Source: Gammaproteobacteria bacterium (lineage in GTDB: Bacteria; Pseudomonadota; Gammaproteobacteria; UBA6429; Thiohalophilaceae). From it: DNA of 7,011 bases. A program made the position numbers and the translations under genes. The DNA is taken from positions 1 to 7,011 of the forward strand of contig JAADGZ010000064.1 of assembly GCA_013152045.1 (NCBI GenBank). Direction: 5' to 3'. The notes beneath the pieces are model-generated. The model was not told the DNA's origin. It ran no database searches and worked only from the letters and a program-made list of their open reading frames with translations. Shown here in pieces: positions 1-6,631 of this stretch (its first letter is position 1; each line of letters opens with the position of its first letter).

Positions 1-1325
1 TCCTGCCGCACAAAAGATCGCCCCAGCTCCAGCGCCGGGTTAATGGTATTCAGGAGTTTCCGCCGATAACGGAACAGCGACTGGGTATAAAGTCCCTTCT
101 TGCCGAAGCGGGCAAGAATATTATCGGACTCACCCAGACGGTAGGCGCCAACCACCTCACCACTTTGCGGGCGCCAAACAAACAGATGAATGTAGTAACT
201 ATCATAGAGATCAATGTCCAGCGCCTTACCGGTACCTTCGCCGTTAGCGCGAAAAGTCTCTTCGCGTAGGCGACCAATCTCATTCAGTAGGCGGGGGATC
301 TGTCGAGAACGTGCGTAATAAACGGTAAACTCGCTGCTTTCAAGCAGCCGTTGCCGAGTCGGTAAAGCGGCTACTTCCGCCGCCAGCACCTCGCTGGATT
401 CTGGTTCGGCAACTGGCTGCCAGTTCAATTCAGACTCCAGTGCTTTGTCTGCTTTTGTTGCGACTCCAGACTGGCCGCGATGCAGCATTTCCGTACGCAA
501 TCGCAGATAATCCGTTATTGCCGTAGCATCCTTCTTGAAACCGCTCAGACGTTTTTCACTAATGACGTCGCCCACGCGCACCACCAATGTTTGCCCGCCT
601 TTATTGATCATTTCACGCGGCAGCAGCGCAGTGCGCAGACGAGGGTGCAGAAGACCGGCCAGCTGAAACATGGCACCGTTGCGCCCCTCAAAGAATACCG
701 GCAAAACAGGAGCCTTACTGCGGCGAACGATGCGCCCGATGCTGGAATGCCAAACCGGATCCGTTACCGTACGGCGGCGCAGATCCAGATGAGCCACTTC
801 CCCGGCTGGAAATACGACCAGTACGCCACCTTTATCAACCCAGCGCATCGCCTCCTTCATCGGCGACATATTGCGTTGCGTGGCACCACTGCCGCTCAGC
901 ACATCAACCCCGATAAACAGATCGCTGATCTCAGGAATACGCTGGAGCAGGCCATTGGCGAGAATTTTTACATCGTTACGCAGGCTGCGTAGCATGGCCG
1001 CCATGATCACGCCTTCAATTGCACCAAAGGGATGATTGGCCACAATGATCAGGCCGCCCTCACGCGGAATGCGCGTGAGTCCCTGGTCAGCCACATGATA
1101 ATCAATCTTGAAAAGTTCCAGAACTATGCGGAGAAAATCCCGGTCATCCCGGGTTTCTGGCAACTTGGCATAGAGACGGTTAAGGTGATCAAGATAACAG
1201 GCCTTTTCCATCACTGTTTCAAGTAAGCCGCCCAGGCGGTGTCTAACACCATAACCTCGCGTCCCGGCCAAAACACCACTGAGCTTAAAGGGCTGGCTGC
1301 TTGTCGCCCGTGTCATCTGACTCAT
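1..1325 (-). CDS. olsF: Bifunctional PlsC-GNAT acyltransferase, probable ornithine-lipid synthase OlsF (C-terminus cut by window edge)
   Basis: An open reading frame of 441 codons runs from the ATG at 1325 off the left edge with no stop. The N-terminal half is a PlsC-type acyltransferase: NHPFGAIEG at residues 97-105 (the HX4D block as H98-x5-E104), FPAGE at 172-176 and PVLPVFFEG at 206-214. After a linker of about 50 residues, residues ~331-441 look like the OlsB/'hemolysin-like' GNAT acyltransferase domain, including LELGRSFV at 432-439. The domain continues outside the window. This order matches OlsF, where the GNAT part N-acylates ornithine and the PlsC part O-acylates the lyso-lipid to give phosphorus-free ornithine lipid. 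The start is supported by GGGGA six bases upstream (1332-1336); Met4 at 1316 is a weaker alternative. It is divergent from the plcP-like gene across a PHO-box-like region. Without that context a plain 'lysophospholipid acyltransferase/hemolysin' name would be safer. The family is sure; ornithine as substrate is inferred. Confidence 0.75.
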   Translation of the reverse strand, partial: MSQMTRATSSQPFKLSGVLAGTRGYGVRHRLGGLLETVMEKACYLDHLNRLYAKLPETRDDRDFLRIVLELFKIDYHVADQGLTRIPREGGLIIVANHPFGAIEGVIMAAMLRSLRNDVKILANGLLQRIPEISDLFIGVDVLSGSGATQRNMSPMKEAMRWVDKGGVLVVFPAGEVAHLDLRRRTVTDPVWHSSIGRIVRRSKAPVLPVFFEGRNGAMFQLAGLLHPRLRTALLPREMINKGGQTLVVRVGDVISEKRLSGFKKDATAITDYLRLRTEMLHRGQSGVATKADKALESELNWQPVAEPESSEVLAAEVAALPTRQRLLESSEFTVYYARSRQIPRLLNEIGRLREETFRANGEGTGKALDIDLYDSYYIHLFVWRPQSGEVVGAYRLGESDNILARFGKKGLYTQSLFRYRRKLLNTINPALELGRSFVRQ

Positions 1326-1331
1326 AAACAA

Positions 1332-1336
1332 TCCCC
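1332..1336 (-). promoter_or_regulatory. Ribosome binding site of the olsF-like gene
   Basis: On the minus strand GGGGA lies six bases before the ATG at 1325. It decides between this start and the in-frame ATG three codons further in (1316), which has no comparable purine run. Confidence 0.55.
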
Positions 1337-1359
1337 ATTGGATGAGTAAACTGAGGTTA

Positions 1360-1415
1360 AGTCTAGATGTAAAAAATGACACTTTATTGAACGAACAAAG
1401 ACACTCGTGTGACAA
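1360..1415 (-). promoter_or_regulatory. PHO-box-like operator array and -10 element facing olsF
   Basis: Read on the minus strand, four 7-mers sit at exact 11-bp steps: TTGTCAC (1415-1409), GTGTCTT (1404-1398), CGTTCAA (1393-1387) and GTGTCAT (1382-1376). Each is separated by 4 bases. They fit the E. coli PHO-box half-site CTGTCA(T/C); T at position 4 and C at position 5 are present in all four. Exactly 10 bases after the last repeat comes TAGACT (1365-1360), a 4/6 match to TATAAT. That is the distance seen in PhoB-dependent promoters such as phoA, and no good -35 is present, also as in PhoB promoters. The repeats and spacing are seen in the sequence; PhoB binding is inferred. Confidence 0.55.
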
Positions 1416-1417
1416 AT

Positions 1418-1457
1418 CGGTCAATAAATATTCACAAATCTGTTACATGCTGGTCAT
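1418..1457 (+). promoter_or_regulatory. PHO-box-like operator array facing plcP
   Basis: Four plus-strand 7-mers at exact 11-bp steps, CGGTCAA (1418), TATTCAC (1429), CTGTTAC (1440) and TGGTCAT (1451), are separated by TAAA, AAAT and ATGC. A fifth, weaker unit, GTGTGAC, lies in phase at 1407 and overlaps the minus-strand array. T at position 4 and A at position 6 are invariant in all five. The phasing and mostly A/T-rich 4-base gaps are those of PhoB tandem sites. The match to the consensus is poorer than on the other strand, and no -10 stands at the ideal distance. Confidence 0.45.
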
Positions 1458-1460
1458 AAG
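1431..1460 (+). promoter_or_regulatory. Candidate sigma70-like promoter for plcP
   Basis: TTCACA (1431-1436, 5/6 to TTGACA) and CATAAG (1455-1460, 4/6 to TATAAT) are 18 bases apart. Together they would start transcription about 40 bases before the ATG at 1507. The element lies inside the PHO-box-like array, so it may be a basal promoter, or the match may be chance in AT-rich DNA. Confidence 0.3.
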
Positions 1461-1506
1461 AAACAGGCAAGGTGGCCTCGTGTTAAGGCACCAGAGAGTT
1501 GTCGAT

Positions 1507-2412
1507 ATGTCGTCATTCAAACAACGAGCAGTCTTTATATCCGATACACACTTAGGCACGCGCGATGCCCAGAGCGAGTATTTACTCGATTTTCTGCGCC
1601 ATACCGAGTGTGAATACCTCTATTTGCTTGGCGATATCATTGATATATGGAAGCTGCGTTCAGGCTGGCACTGGCCGCAACTCAATAATGATTTGCTGCA
1701 ACTGGTATTTAAAAAAGCACGCACCGGCACCCAGGTAATTTATATCCCCGGCAACCACGATGAAATGTTGCGCAAATACGCGGGCAGTAATTTTAATGGC
1801 ATTCAGATACAGCTGAATGCGGTACATGAAACCGCCGATGGCCGTCGCCTGTTGCTCATTCACGGCGATGAATTCGACAGCGTGGTAGCCAGCAATCAAT
1901 GGCTGGCGCATATTGGCAGCTGGGCCTATGATGTTTTGCTCTGGCTTAATCGCCACTTCAACAACTTGCGCCGCCGCATGGGCTTTCCCTACTGGTCACT
2001 CTCTCACTATCTGAAACACAAAGTGAAGAATGCGGTGAACTTTATCAGCAGCTTCGAACAGGCGCTGGTGCGTGAAGCGCGTCAGCGCGGCGTTGACGGC
2101 ATTGTCTGCGGGCACATTCATCATGCGGCGATGGAAGATATGGATGATGGTATCACTTACGCTAACGCCGGTGACTGGGTAGAAAACTGTACCGCCCTGG
2201 TTGAAGATGAACATGGCCAAATGCGTATTATCCACTGGCTCAAGGAAAGTGCTTTTCTGCTCTCAATACAGGAAGAATGTGAGGCTCATCAAAACATGCC
2301 AAAAGAGAGCAAAGAGCCTGAGATTCTGAGCACACCATCATATCCTACCAGTTGGAAATTACCGGAACAGGAAGCTCTCAAATATATGATCGATGTAGCC
2401 GCGAACGAATAA
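1507..2412 (+). CDS. plcP: Metallophosphoesterase, probable PlcP phospholipase C of phosphate-starvation lipid remodelling (LpxH-like family, COG2908)
   Basis: A 301-residue calcineurin-type metallophosphoesterase. The metal-binding blocks are all present: D13-T-H15, G42-D43-x2-D46, G82-N-H-D85, H119-G-D and G202-H-I-H205-H. The stretches SGWHWPQ (52-58), LPYWSLS-like FPYWSLS (160-166) and KVKNAVN (172-178) are the ones I recall from Sinorhizobium PlcP and its relatives, which are usually auto-annotated as UDP-2,3-diacylglucosamine diphosphatase. PlcP removes the headgroup phosphate from phosphatidylcholine and related phospholipids, leaving diacylglycerol. About 55 residues after the catalytic core (from ~247) form a polar tail I do not recognise. 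No signal peptide or membrane segment is seen, so it should act at the inner face of the membrane. The frame opens back to 1342, but the ATG at 1507 has AGAGAG eight bases upstream (1493-1498), starts just before the first motif and leaves the PHO-box-like region free. The lipid A enzyme LpxH remains possible. Confidence 0.8.
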   Translation: MSSFKQRAVFISDTHLGTRDAQSEYLLDFLRHTECEYLYLLGDIIDIWKLRSGWHWPQLNNDLLQLVFKKARTGTQVIYIPGNHDEMLRKYAGSNFNGIQIQLNAVHETADGRRLLLIHGDEFDSVVASNQWLAHIGSWAYDVLLWLNRHFNNLRRRMGFPYWSLSHYLKHKVKNAVNFISSFEQALVREARQRGVDGIVCGHIHHAAMEDMDDGITYANAGDWVENCTALVEDEHGQMRIIHWLKESAFLLSIQEECEAHQNMPKESKEPEILSTPSYPTSWKLPEQEALKYMIDVAANE

Positions 2413-2478
2413 ATAATCCTGGCACAAACGTCAAGCAATCAACAACCACCACCCGCAAAGCAAGTGATATGATTTCTG

Positions 2479-2561
2479 GTTCCCACGCTCCCGCGTGGGA
2501 ATCCATACGTCCATCGATACGCTGATTCGAGTATCCGTTCCCACGCAGGAGCGTGGGAACG
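2479..2561. repeat. REP/REPIN-like pair of inverted hairpins in the convergent spacer
   Basis: Two palindromes lie in opposite orientation. The left is TTCCCACGC (2480-2488), loop TCCC, GCGTGGGAA (2493-2501). The right is CGTTCCCACGC (2536-2546), loop AGGA, GCGTGGGAACG (2551-2561). Their loops are near reverse complements, so the pair is one unit placed head to head. Between them GATAC (2516-2520) and GTATC (2531-2535) form an inner inverted pair, so the whole element could also fold as one long hairpin. Repeats with this GTTCCCACGC...GCGTGGGAAC core are common between genes of many gammaproteobacteria and behave as REP-type elements. Lying between the 3' ends of plcP and srkA, it may also stop or protect transcripts from both sides. 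No RAYT transposase gene is in the window. Confidence 0.75.
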
Positions 2562-2656
2562 AGAGAAAACGCCAAACCATTTATTAAGCCGTTTAAAAAC
2601 AGCCCCCCCTGCTCATCTCTAAAATCATTCCAGAGCAAGACTGCTTGATATTATTT

Positions 2657-3646
2657 TCAGTCCACCTTTATGCTAGGCATTGACAGGCGTTCAGATTGTT
2701 CGCGCAAACTATAAAGCTGATCTTCCCAGTAACGCGGCGTATTAAACCAGGGGAAGGCGTACGGGAAAGCAGGATCCTGCCAGCGCCGCGCCAGCCAGGC
2801 ACTGTAGTGCAACATACGCAGCGCGCGCAAAGGTTCAATCAGCTGTAATTCCAGCGGATCAAAATCAAAAAAAGTCGTATAGCCTTCCAGAATCTGTTGC
2901 ATCTGGATACTCATCTGTTCCTGGTCGCCACTGAGCAACATCCATAAATCCTGAATCGCCGGACCACTCAGACAATCATCCAGATCGACAAAATGGGGGC
3001 CAGTATCGGTCCAGAGGATATTGCCGGGGTGGCAATCACCATGCAGGCGTAACTCCCGAAGGGGCAACAAAGCTTCCCAGCTATTTTCGATTTGAGTTAG
3101 CACATCTTCTGCGGCAAGCCGGTAGTTATGCTCAATTTCAGCCGGTATAAAATCATTGGCCAGCAAATAATCCAGCGCCTCTCGGCCAAAATGCTGCGTG
3201 GTTAAACGCGGACGATGGGCAAAACGACGACTGTTACCCAGCGCATGGATACGACCAAGAAAACGCCCTAACTGGCGCAGATGTTCCGGATCATCCAACT
3301 CTGGCGAGCGACCGCCGCGACGAGGAAACAGGGCAAAACGATAGCCCTGATAACAGTGCAGCGTGTCTTGATGAGTATCCGCCAAGGGTGCAACCACTGG
3401 GATTTCTGCGGCCGCCAGCTCCAGGCTGAAATCATGCTCCTCAAGAATTGTCTCATCTTTCCAACGTCCAGGCCGGTAAAACTTGGCAATAATAAACCCA
3501 TCATCCTCAAGGCCAATCTGATAAACACGATTTTCATAGCTGTTCAATGCCAATAAGCTGCCACTGGTGCGATAATCGTAGGCATCCACAGCATCAAGAA
3601 TGACATCCGGTGTCAGATCCGCATAGGGTAAAGATTTGTCGGTCAT
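2657..3646 (-). CDS. srkA: Stress response serine/threonine kinase SrkA (YihE/RdoA)
   Basis: A cytoplasmic protein kinase of the APH/choline-kinase fold, 329 residues from the chosen start against 328 in E. coli. It shares long stretches with E. coli SrkA: ALNSYENRVYQ (33-43), the ATP-anchoring lysine in AKFYRP (K55), LHGDCHPGNILW (201-212, catalytic D204 and N209), the metal-binding FVDLDD (219-224) and QDLWMLLSGD. SrkA phosphorylates protein Ser/Thr residues and counters programmed cell death after envelope, oxidative or DNA stress; in E. coli it sits with dsbA in the Cpx regulon. No dsbA is next to it here. The frame can start at 3664, but the ATG at 3646 has AGGA six bases upstream and gives the family length. 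It is convergent with plcP and divergent from prlC. Confident. Confidence 0.95.
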   Translation of the reverse strand: MTDKSLPYADLTPDVILDAVDAYDYRTSGSLLALNSYENRVYQIGLEDDGFIIAKFYRPGRWKDETILEEHDFSLELAAAEIPVVAPLADTHQDTLHCYQGYRFALFPRRGGRSPELDDPEHLRQLGRFLGRIHALGNSRRFAHRPRLTTQHFGREALDYLLANDFIPAEIEHNYRLAAEDVLTQIENSWEALLPLRELRLHGDCHPGNILWTDTGPHFVDLDDCLSGPAIQDLWMLLSGDQEQMSIQMQQILEGYTTFFDFDPLELQLIEPLRALRMLHYSAWLARRWQDPAFPYAFPWFNTPRYWEDQLYSLREQSERLSMPSIKVD

Positions 3647-3738
3647 TCGATTTCCTGTGGTCATTCATCGTGTTAAATTAAACTGCTTTAGAACTGCCTC
3701 TCCATTATTGCAAATAAACCCGCAAGGTTACGATTAAT
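3647..3738. promoter_or_regulatory. Divergent intergenic region between srkA and prlC
   Basis: Ninety-two AT-rich bases separate the two divergent starts and must hold both promoters unless these lie inside the genes. I see no convincing -35/-10 pair, no heat-shock sigma32 element of the kind driving E. coli prlC, and no clear Cpx site for srkA. AAGGT at 3724-3728 is the likely ribosome binding site of prlC, ten bases before its ATG. Confidence 0.4.
3653..3656 (-). promoter_or_regulatory. Ribosome binding site deciding the srkA start
   Basis: Minus-strand AGGA is placed six bases before the ATG at 3646. The upstream in-frame ATG at 3664 is preceded by an AT-rich stretch with no Shine-Dalgarno match, so the shorter protein is preferred. 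Confidence 0.6.
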
Positions 3739-5808
3739 ATGTCCAATCCCCTGCTCGAAATGACCGATCTGCCAGCATTTTCACGCATCAAACCTGAACA
3801 CATCGAACCCGCTATCGATATTCTTCTGAGTGAAATCCGTGAAATGGTAAATCAGCGTCTCGATGATTACAAAGACCACTATAGCTGGGACACGCTGATT
3901 CAGCCGCTGGAAGATATGGATGATCGATTGAGCCGTGTCTGGTCGCCAATTAGCCACATGAACTCAGTGGTTAATAGCGATCCCTTGCGCAAAGCCTACA
4001 ATGCCTGTCTGCCGAAACTAAGCGAATATGCCACGGAGATGGGTCAAAATCGCCGGCTCTATGAAGCCTACAAGTTTATAAAAGACAGCCCGGACTTTGC
4101 TGAACTGGATCTGGCCCAGCAAAAAATAATCGATAATGCCCTGCGTGACTTTCACCTTTCCGGCGTGGATCTGTCCACAGAAAAGAAAACCCGTTATCGT
4201 GAAATTCGTCAACGCCTGTCACAATTGACCACCCGTTACGAAGAGAATGTGCTGGATGCCACCCAGGCCTGGAGTATCCTGATTGAACAGGAATCCCGTC
4301 TGGCTGGGCTGCCGGATTCCGCCCGGGCTATGGCAAAACAAGCGGCGCAACAAAAAGAAAAAACCGGCTGGCTGTTCACGCTGGACTTTCCTTCTTATCA
4401 TGCGGTGATTACCTATGCTGATGACCGCAGCCTGCGTGAAGAAATTTACCATGCCTATGTGACCCGCGCTTCGGATCTATTTCCGCTTCAGGCGCCGGAA
4501 GCAGGCACTTGGGACAATGCGGATGTCATGGAAGAGATTCTCGCCTTGCGTCATGAATCGGCCCAACTACTAGGCTACGCCAACTACGCCGAACGTTCGC
4601 TGGTCACCAAGATGGCTGACTCACCCCAGCGAGTAACGGGGTTTTTGCATGATCTGACACAGCGTGCCAAACCAGTTGCAGAAAAAGAATTACAGGTATT
4701 ACAGGACTTTGCCCGCGAACACTATAGCATCGATGAACTACAGCCCTGGGACATGGCCTGTTACTCTGAAAAGCTGCGCCAGCATATTTTCGACATCAGC
4801 CAGGAAGAGCTGAAACCCTACTTTCCGGAAACGCGCGTCATCCCCGGCATGTTTGAAGTGGTGAAACGACTTTACGGTCTCACTATTCAGGAAGTCGAAG
4901 GCATTGACTGCTGGCATAAAGATGTCCGTTTTTTTGATATCTATGACGAAGATAATGAACTGCGCGGCCAGTTCTATCTGGATCTCTACGCGCGCGAGAA
5001 CAAACGTGGTGGCGCCTGGATGGATGACTGTGTTGGCCGCAAACGTAATCCTGATGGCACGCTACAAACGCCAGTCGCCTATCTGACCTGCAATCTGACG
5101 CCGCCCATCAACGACGAACCGGCACAGTTCACGCACGACGAAGTCATCACTCTGTTTCATGAATTTGGTCACGGTCTACATCATATGCTAACCCAGGTGG
5201 ACTATACTGGCGTCTCCGGCATCAGTGGCGTAGCCTGGGATGCAGTGGAGCTGCCTAGTCAATTCATGGAAAACTGGTGCTGGGAAAAAGAAGCGCTGAA
5301 TTTAATCTGTGGTCACGTCAAAACCGGCGACCCCCTGCCTGACGATTTGTTTGATAAAATGTATGCGGCGAAGAATTTTCAATCCGGCATGCAAATGCTG
5401 CGGCAACTGGAATTTTCCCTGTTCGATTTTCGCCTACATCTTGAATATGATTCGACTGACAAATCAAAGCAAGCAAAACGGGTGCAGAAAATCCTGGATG
5501 AAGTGCGTACCGAGGTTGCAGTTATCAAACCTGCGCCTTACAACCGTTTTCAAAACAGCTTTTCACATATCTTTGCAGGGGGGTATGCTGCAGGTTATTA
5601 CAGCTATAAGTGGGCAGAAGTACTATCGGCAGATGCCTTTTCACTGTTTGAAGAACAAGGTATTTTTGATCCCACCAGCGGACGCAAATTTCTACACAGC
5701 ATTCTTGAGCAGGGCGGCAGCAAAGAACCCATGGAACTGTTTGTAGACTTCCGTGGCAGAGAGCCACAAATCGACGCTCTCCTGCGTCACTGCGGAATTG
5801 CCGAATAA
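3739..5808 (+). CDS. prlC: Oligopeptidase A, M3-family zinc metallopeptidase
   Basis: A 689-residue cytoplasmic zinc endopeptidase (E. coli PrlC/OpdA, 680 residues) that degrades short peptides, including cleaved lipoprotein signal peptides. The start MSNPLL...LPAFSRIKPEHIEPA matches the E. coli N-terminus, which fixes the start. An alpha-helical N-terminal lobe (about 1-220) is followed by the M3 catalytic domain. The zinc site is HEFGH at 474-478, with the third ligand E504 in WDAVELPSQFMENW. The tyrosine-rich segment FAGGYAAGYYSYKW (612-625) lines the active site in this family. All key residues are present and there is no frameshift. It is followed 25 bp later by the SH3-domain gene on the same strand, suggesting co-transcription. 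Confidence 0.97.
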   Translation: MSNPLLEMTDLPAFSRIKPEHIEPAIDILLSEIREMVNQRLDDYKDHYSWDTLIQPLEDMDDRLSRVWSPISHMNSVVNSDPLRKAYNACLPKLSEYATEMGQNRRLYEAYKFIKDSPDFAELDLAQQKIIDNALRDFHLSGVDLSTEKKTRYREIRQRLSQLTTRYEENVLDATQAWSILIEQESRLAGLPDSARAMAKQAAQQKEKTGWLFTLDFPSYHAVITYADDRSLREEIYHAYVTRASDLFPLQAPEAGTWDNADVMEEILALRHESAQLLGYANYAERSLVTKMADSPQRVTGFLHDLTQRAKPVAEKELQVLQDFAREHYSIDELQPWDMACYSEKLRQHIFDISQEELKPYFPETRVIPGMFEVVKRLYGLTIQEVEGIDCWHKDVRFFDIYDEDNELRGQFYLDLYARENKRGGAWMDDCVGRKRNPDGTLQTPVAYLTCNLTPPINDEPAQFTHDEVITLFHEFGHGLHHMLTQVDYTGVSGISGVAWDAVELPSQFMENWCWEKEALNLICGHVKTGDPLPDDLFDKMYAAKNFQSGMQMLRQLEFSLFDFRLHLEYDSTDKSKQAKRVQKILDEVRTEVAVIKPAPYNRFQNSFSHIFAGGYAAGYYSYKWAEVLSADAFSLFEEQGIFDPTSGRKFLHSILEQGGSKEPMELFVDFRGREPQIDALLRHCGIAE

Positions 5809-5821
5809 TAAAACCAGATTC

Positions 5822-5826
5822 AAGGA
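5822..5826 (+). promoter_or_regulatory. Ribosome binding site of the SH3-domain gene
   Basis: AAGGA stands seven bases before the ATG at 5834. It supports this start over the in-frame ATG at 5753, which lies inside prlC and would put 27 extra polar residues in front of a normal signal peptide. Confidence 0.7.
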
Positions 5827-5833
5827 CAGACCA

Positions 5834-6631
5834 ATGACATCAAAAACGAGCATTTCAATCTTATTGCTGATGCTATTCACACATAATCTCTGGGCCGATA
5901 GCCTGTATGTAACGGATCGTATTTTATTGGGCGTACATAAAAGCGCGAGCAACGACAGCCCCCTACTGCAATCGGTACCCAGCGGCACCTCATTAGAAAT
6001 TCTTGCAGAGCATAATAATTTCAAAAAGGTCCGCCTACCAAATGGCACCCAGGGCTGGGTTGATGACGCTTTTTTGGTGAGCGAACAGCCCGCGCCAGCA
6101 CAATATGATATTTTGCTGGCCAAACATAAAAGGACGCAGAAACAACTCGCGGCATTACAACAGAAGTTGAAAAAAACCGAGCGCGAACTTCAAATACGTC
6201 AGGATCAGGTTTCCAATGCCCAGACTTCGATGCAGGAGCTGAAGAAAAAAATTCAGAGCAAGCAACCAACAGCGGCCGCTGTCAAAGAAGATCTAAAACT
6301 TAAAGCGGCAGAAACAGAAATAGAACAACTGAAAACCAAAATCAGCCAGCTTGACGCACTCAAACAAACAAAAATGAAAACCGGCACCGCACAAACAAAT
6401 TTTATCGCCACAGAAAAAGAGCTGGCCAACCTGCGTATCCGCATCAATATGGCCTTGCGCAGCCTGCAGGGAAAAGAGTTGCTTAGCGCCAAAGAAATGG
6501 CCAATGAACCGCCTGGATTGCCTGACTGGTTCTGGGGTGTGATGCTGTTGTTTTTAATCGCCGGCCTCGCCGCAGGTATTGCCATCATGGACTATCGCAA
6601 TCGCAAACGTCACGGCGGCTTTCGAATTTAA
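5834..6631 (+). CDS. TIGR04211-type SH3 domain/coiled-coil membrane-anchored protein (YgiM-like)
   Basis: A 265-residue envelope protein of unknown exact function. Residues 1-21 form a Sec signal peptide (TSK, hydrophobic ILLLMLF, cleavage likely after LWA). Residues ~23-83 form a bacterial SH3 domain with the ending [12 protein letters not shown]. About 90-222 is a Lys/Glu/Gln-rich coiled coil (repeated [19 protein letters not shown] heptads). [23 protein letters not shown] from 232 is one membrane helix, followed by a basic tail RNRKRHGG. The protein would sit in the inner membrane with SH3 and coiled coil in the periplasm and the C-terminus in the cytoplasm. E. coli YgiM has the same plan but is shorter (206 residues). 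Bacterial SH3 domains often bind peptidoglycan or protein partners, but no such role can be read here. It lies 25 bp after prlC, and its stop overlaps the ubiD start. The TIGR04211 assignment is from memory of the architecture. Confidence 0.88.
   Translation: MTSKTSISILLLMLFTHNLWADSLYVTDRILLGVHKSASNDSPLLQSVPSGTSLEILAEHNNFKKVRLPNGTQGWVDDAFLVSEQPAPAQYDILLAKHKRTQKQLAALQQKLKKTERELQIRQDQVSNAQTSMQELKKKIQSKQPTAAAVKEDLKLKAAETEIEQLKTKISQLDALKQTKMKTGTAQTNFIATEKELANLRIRINMALRSLQGKELLSAKEMANEPPGLPDWFWGVMLLFLIAGLAAGIAIMDYRNRKRHGGFRI

Noticed and set aside
480..1226. Two plus-strand open frames (480-992 and 1032-1226)
   Set aside because: They lie opposite the clear PlsC-GNAT coding frame and have the low-information composition of antisense shadows.
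1342..1506. N-terminal extension of the plcP frame back to 1342
   Set aside because: The extra 55 residues match no known part of the family, lack a ribosome binding site and cover the phased repeats. The ATG at 1507 fits the motif positions.
2479..2561. CRISPR array
   Set aside because: There are only two palindromic units, in inverted rather than direct orientation, and no further repeat-spacer units.
2378..2638. Minus-strand frame of 86 codons across the plcP end and the spacer
   Set aside because: It is partly translated REP hairpin plus antisense plcP, with no ribosome binding site and no recognisable product.
2590..2662. Rho-independent terminator near the C-run (2603-2609) or the GACTG/CAGTC pair (2639-2662)
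   Set aside because: Stems are at most about five bases with long loops and no proper GC stem followed by a T-run on either strand.
5753..5833. Longer start of the SH3 protein inside prlC
   Set aside because: It would bury the signal peptide behind 27 polar residues, whereas AAGGA precedes the ATG at 5834.
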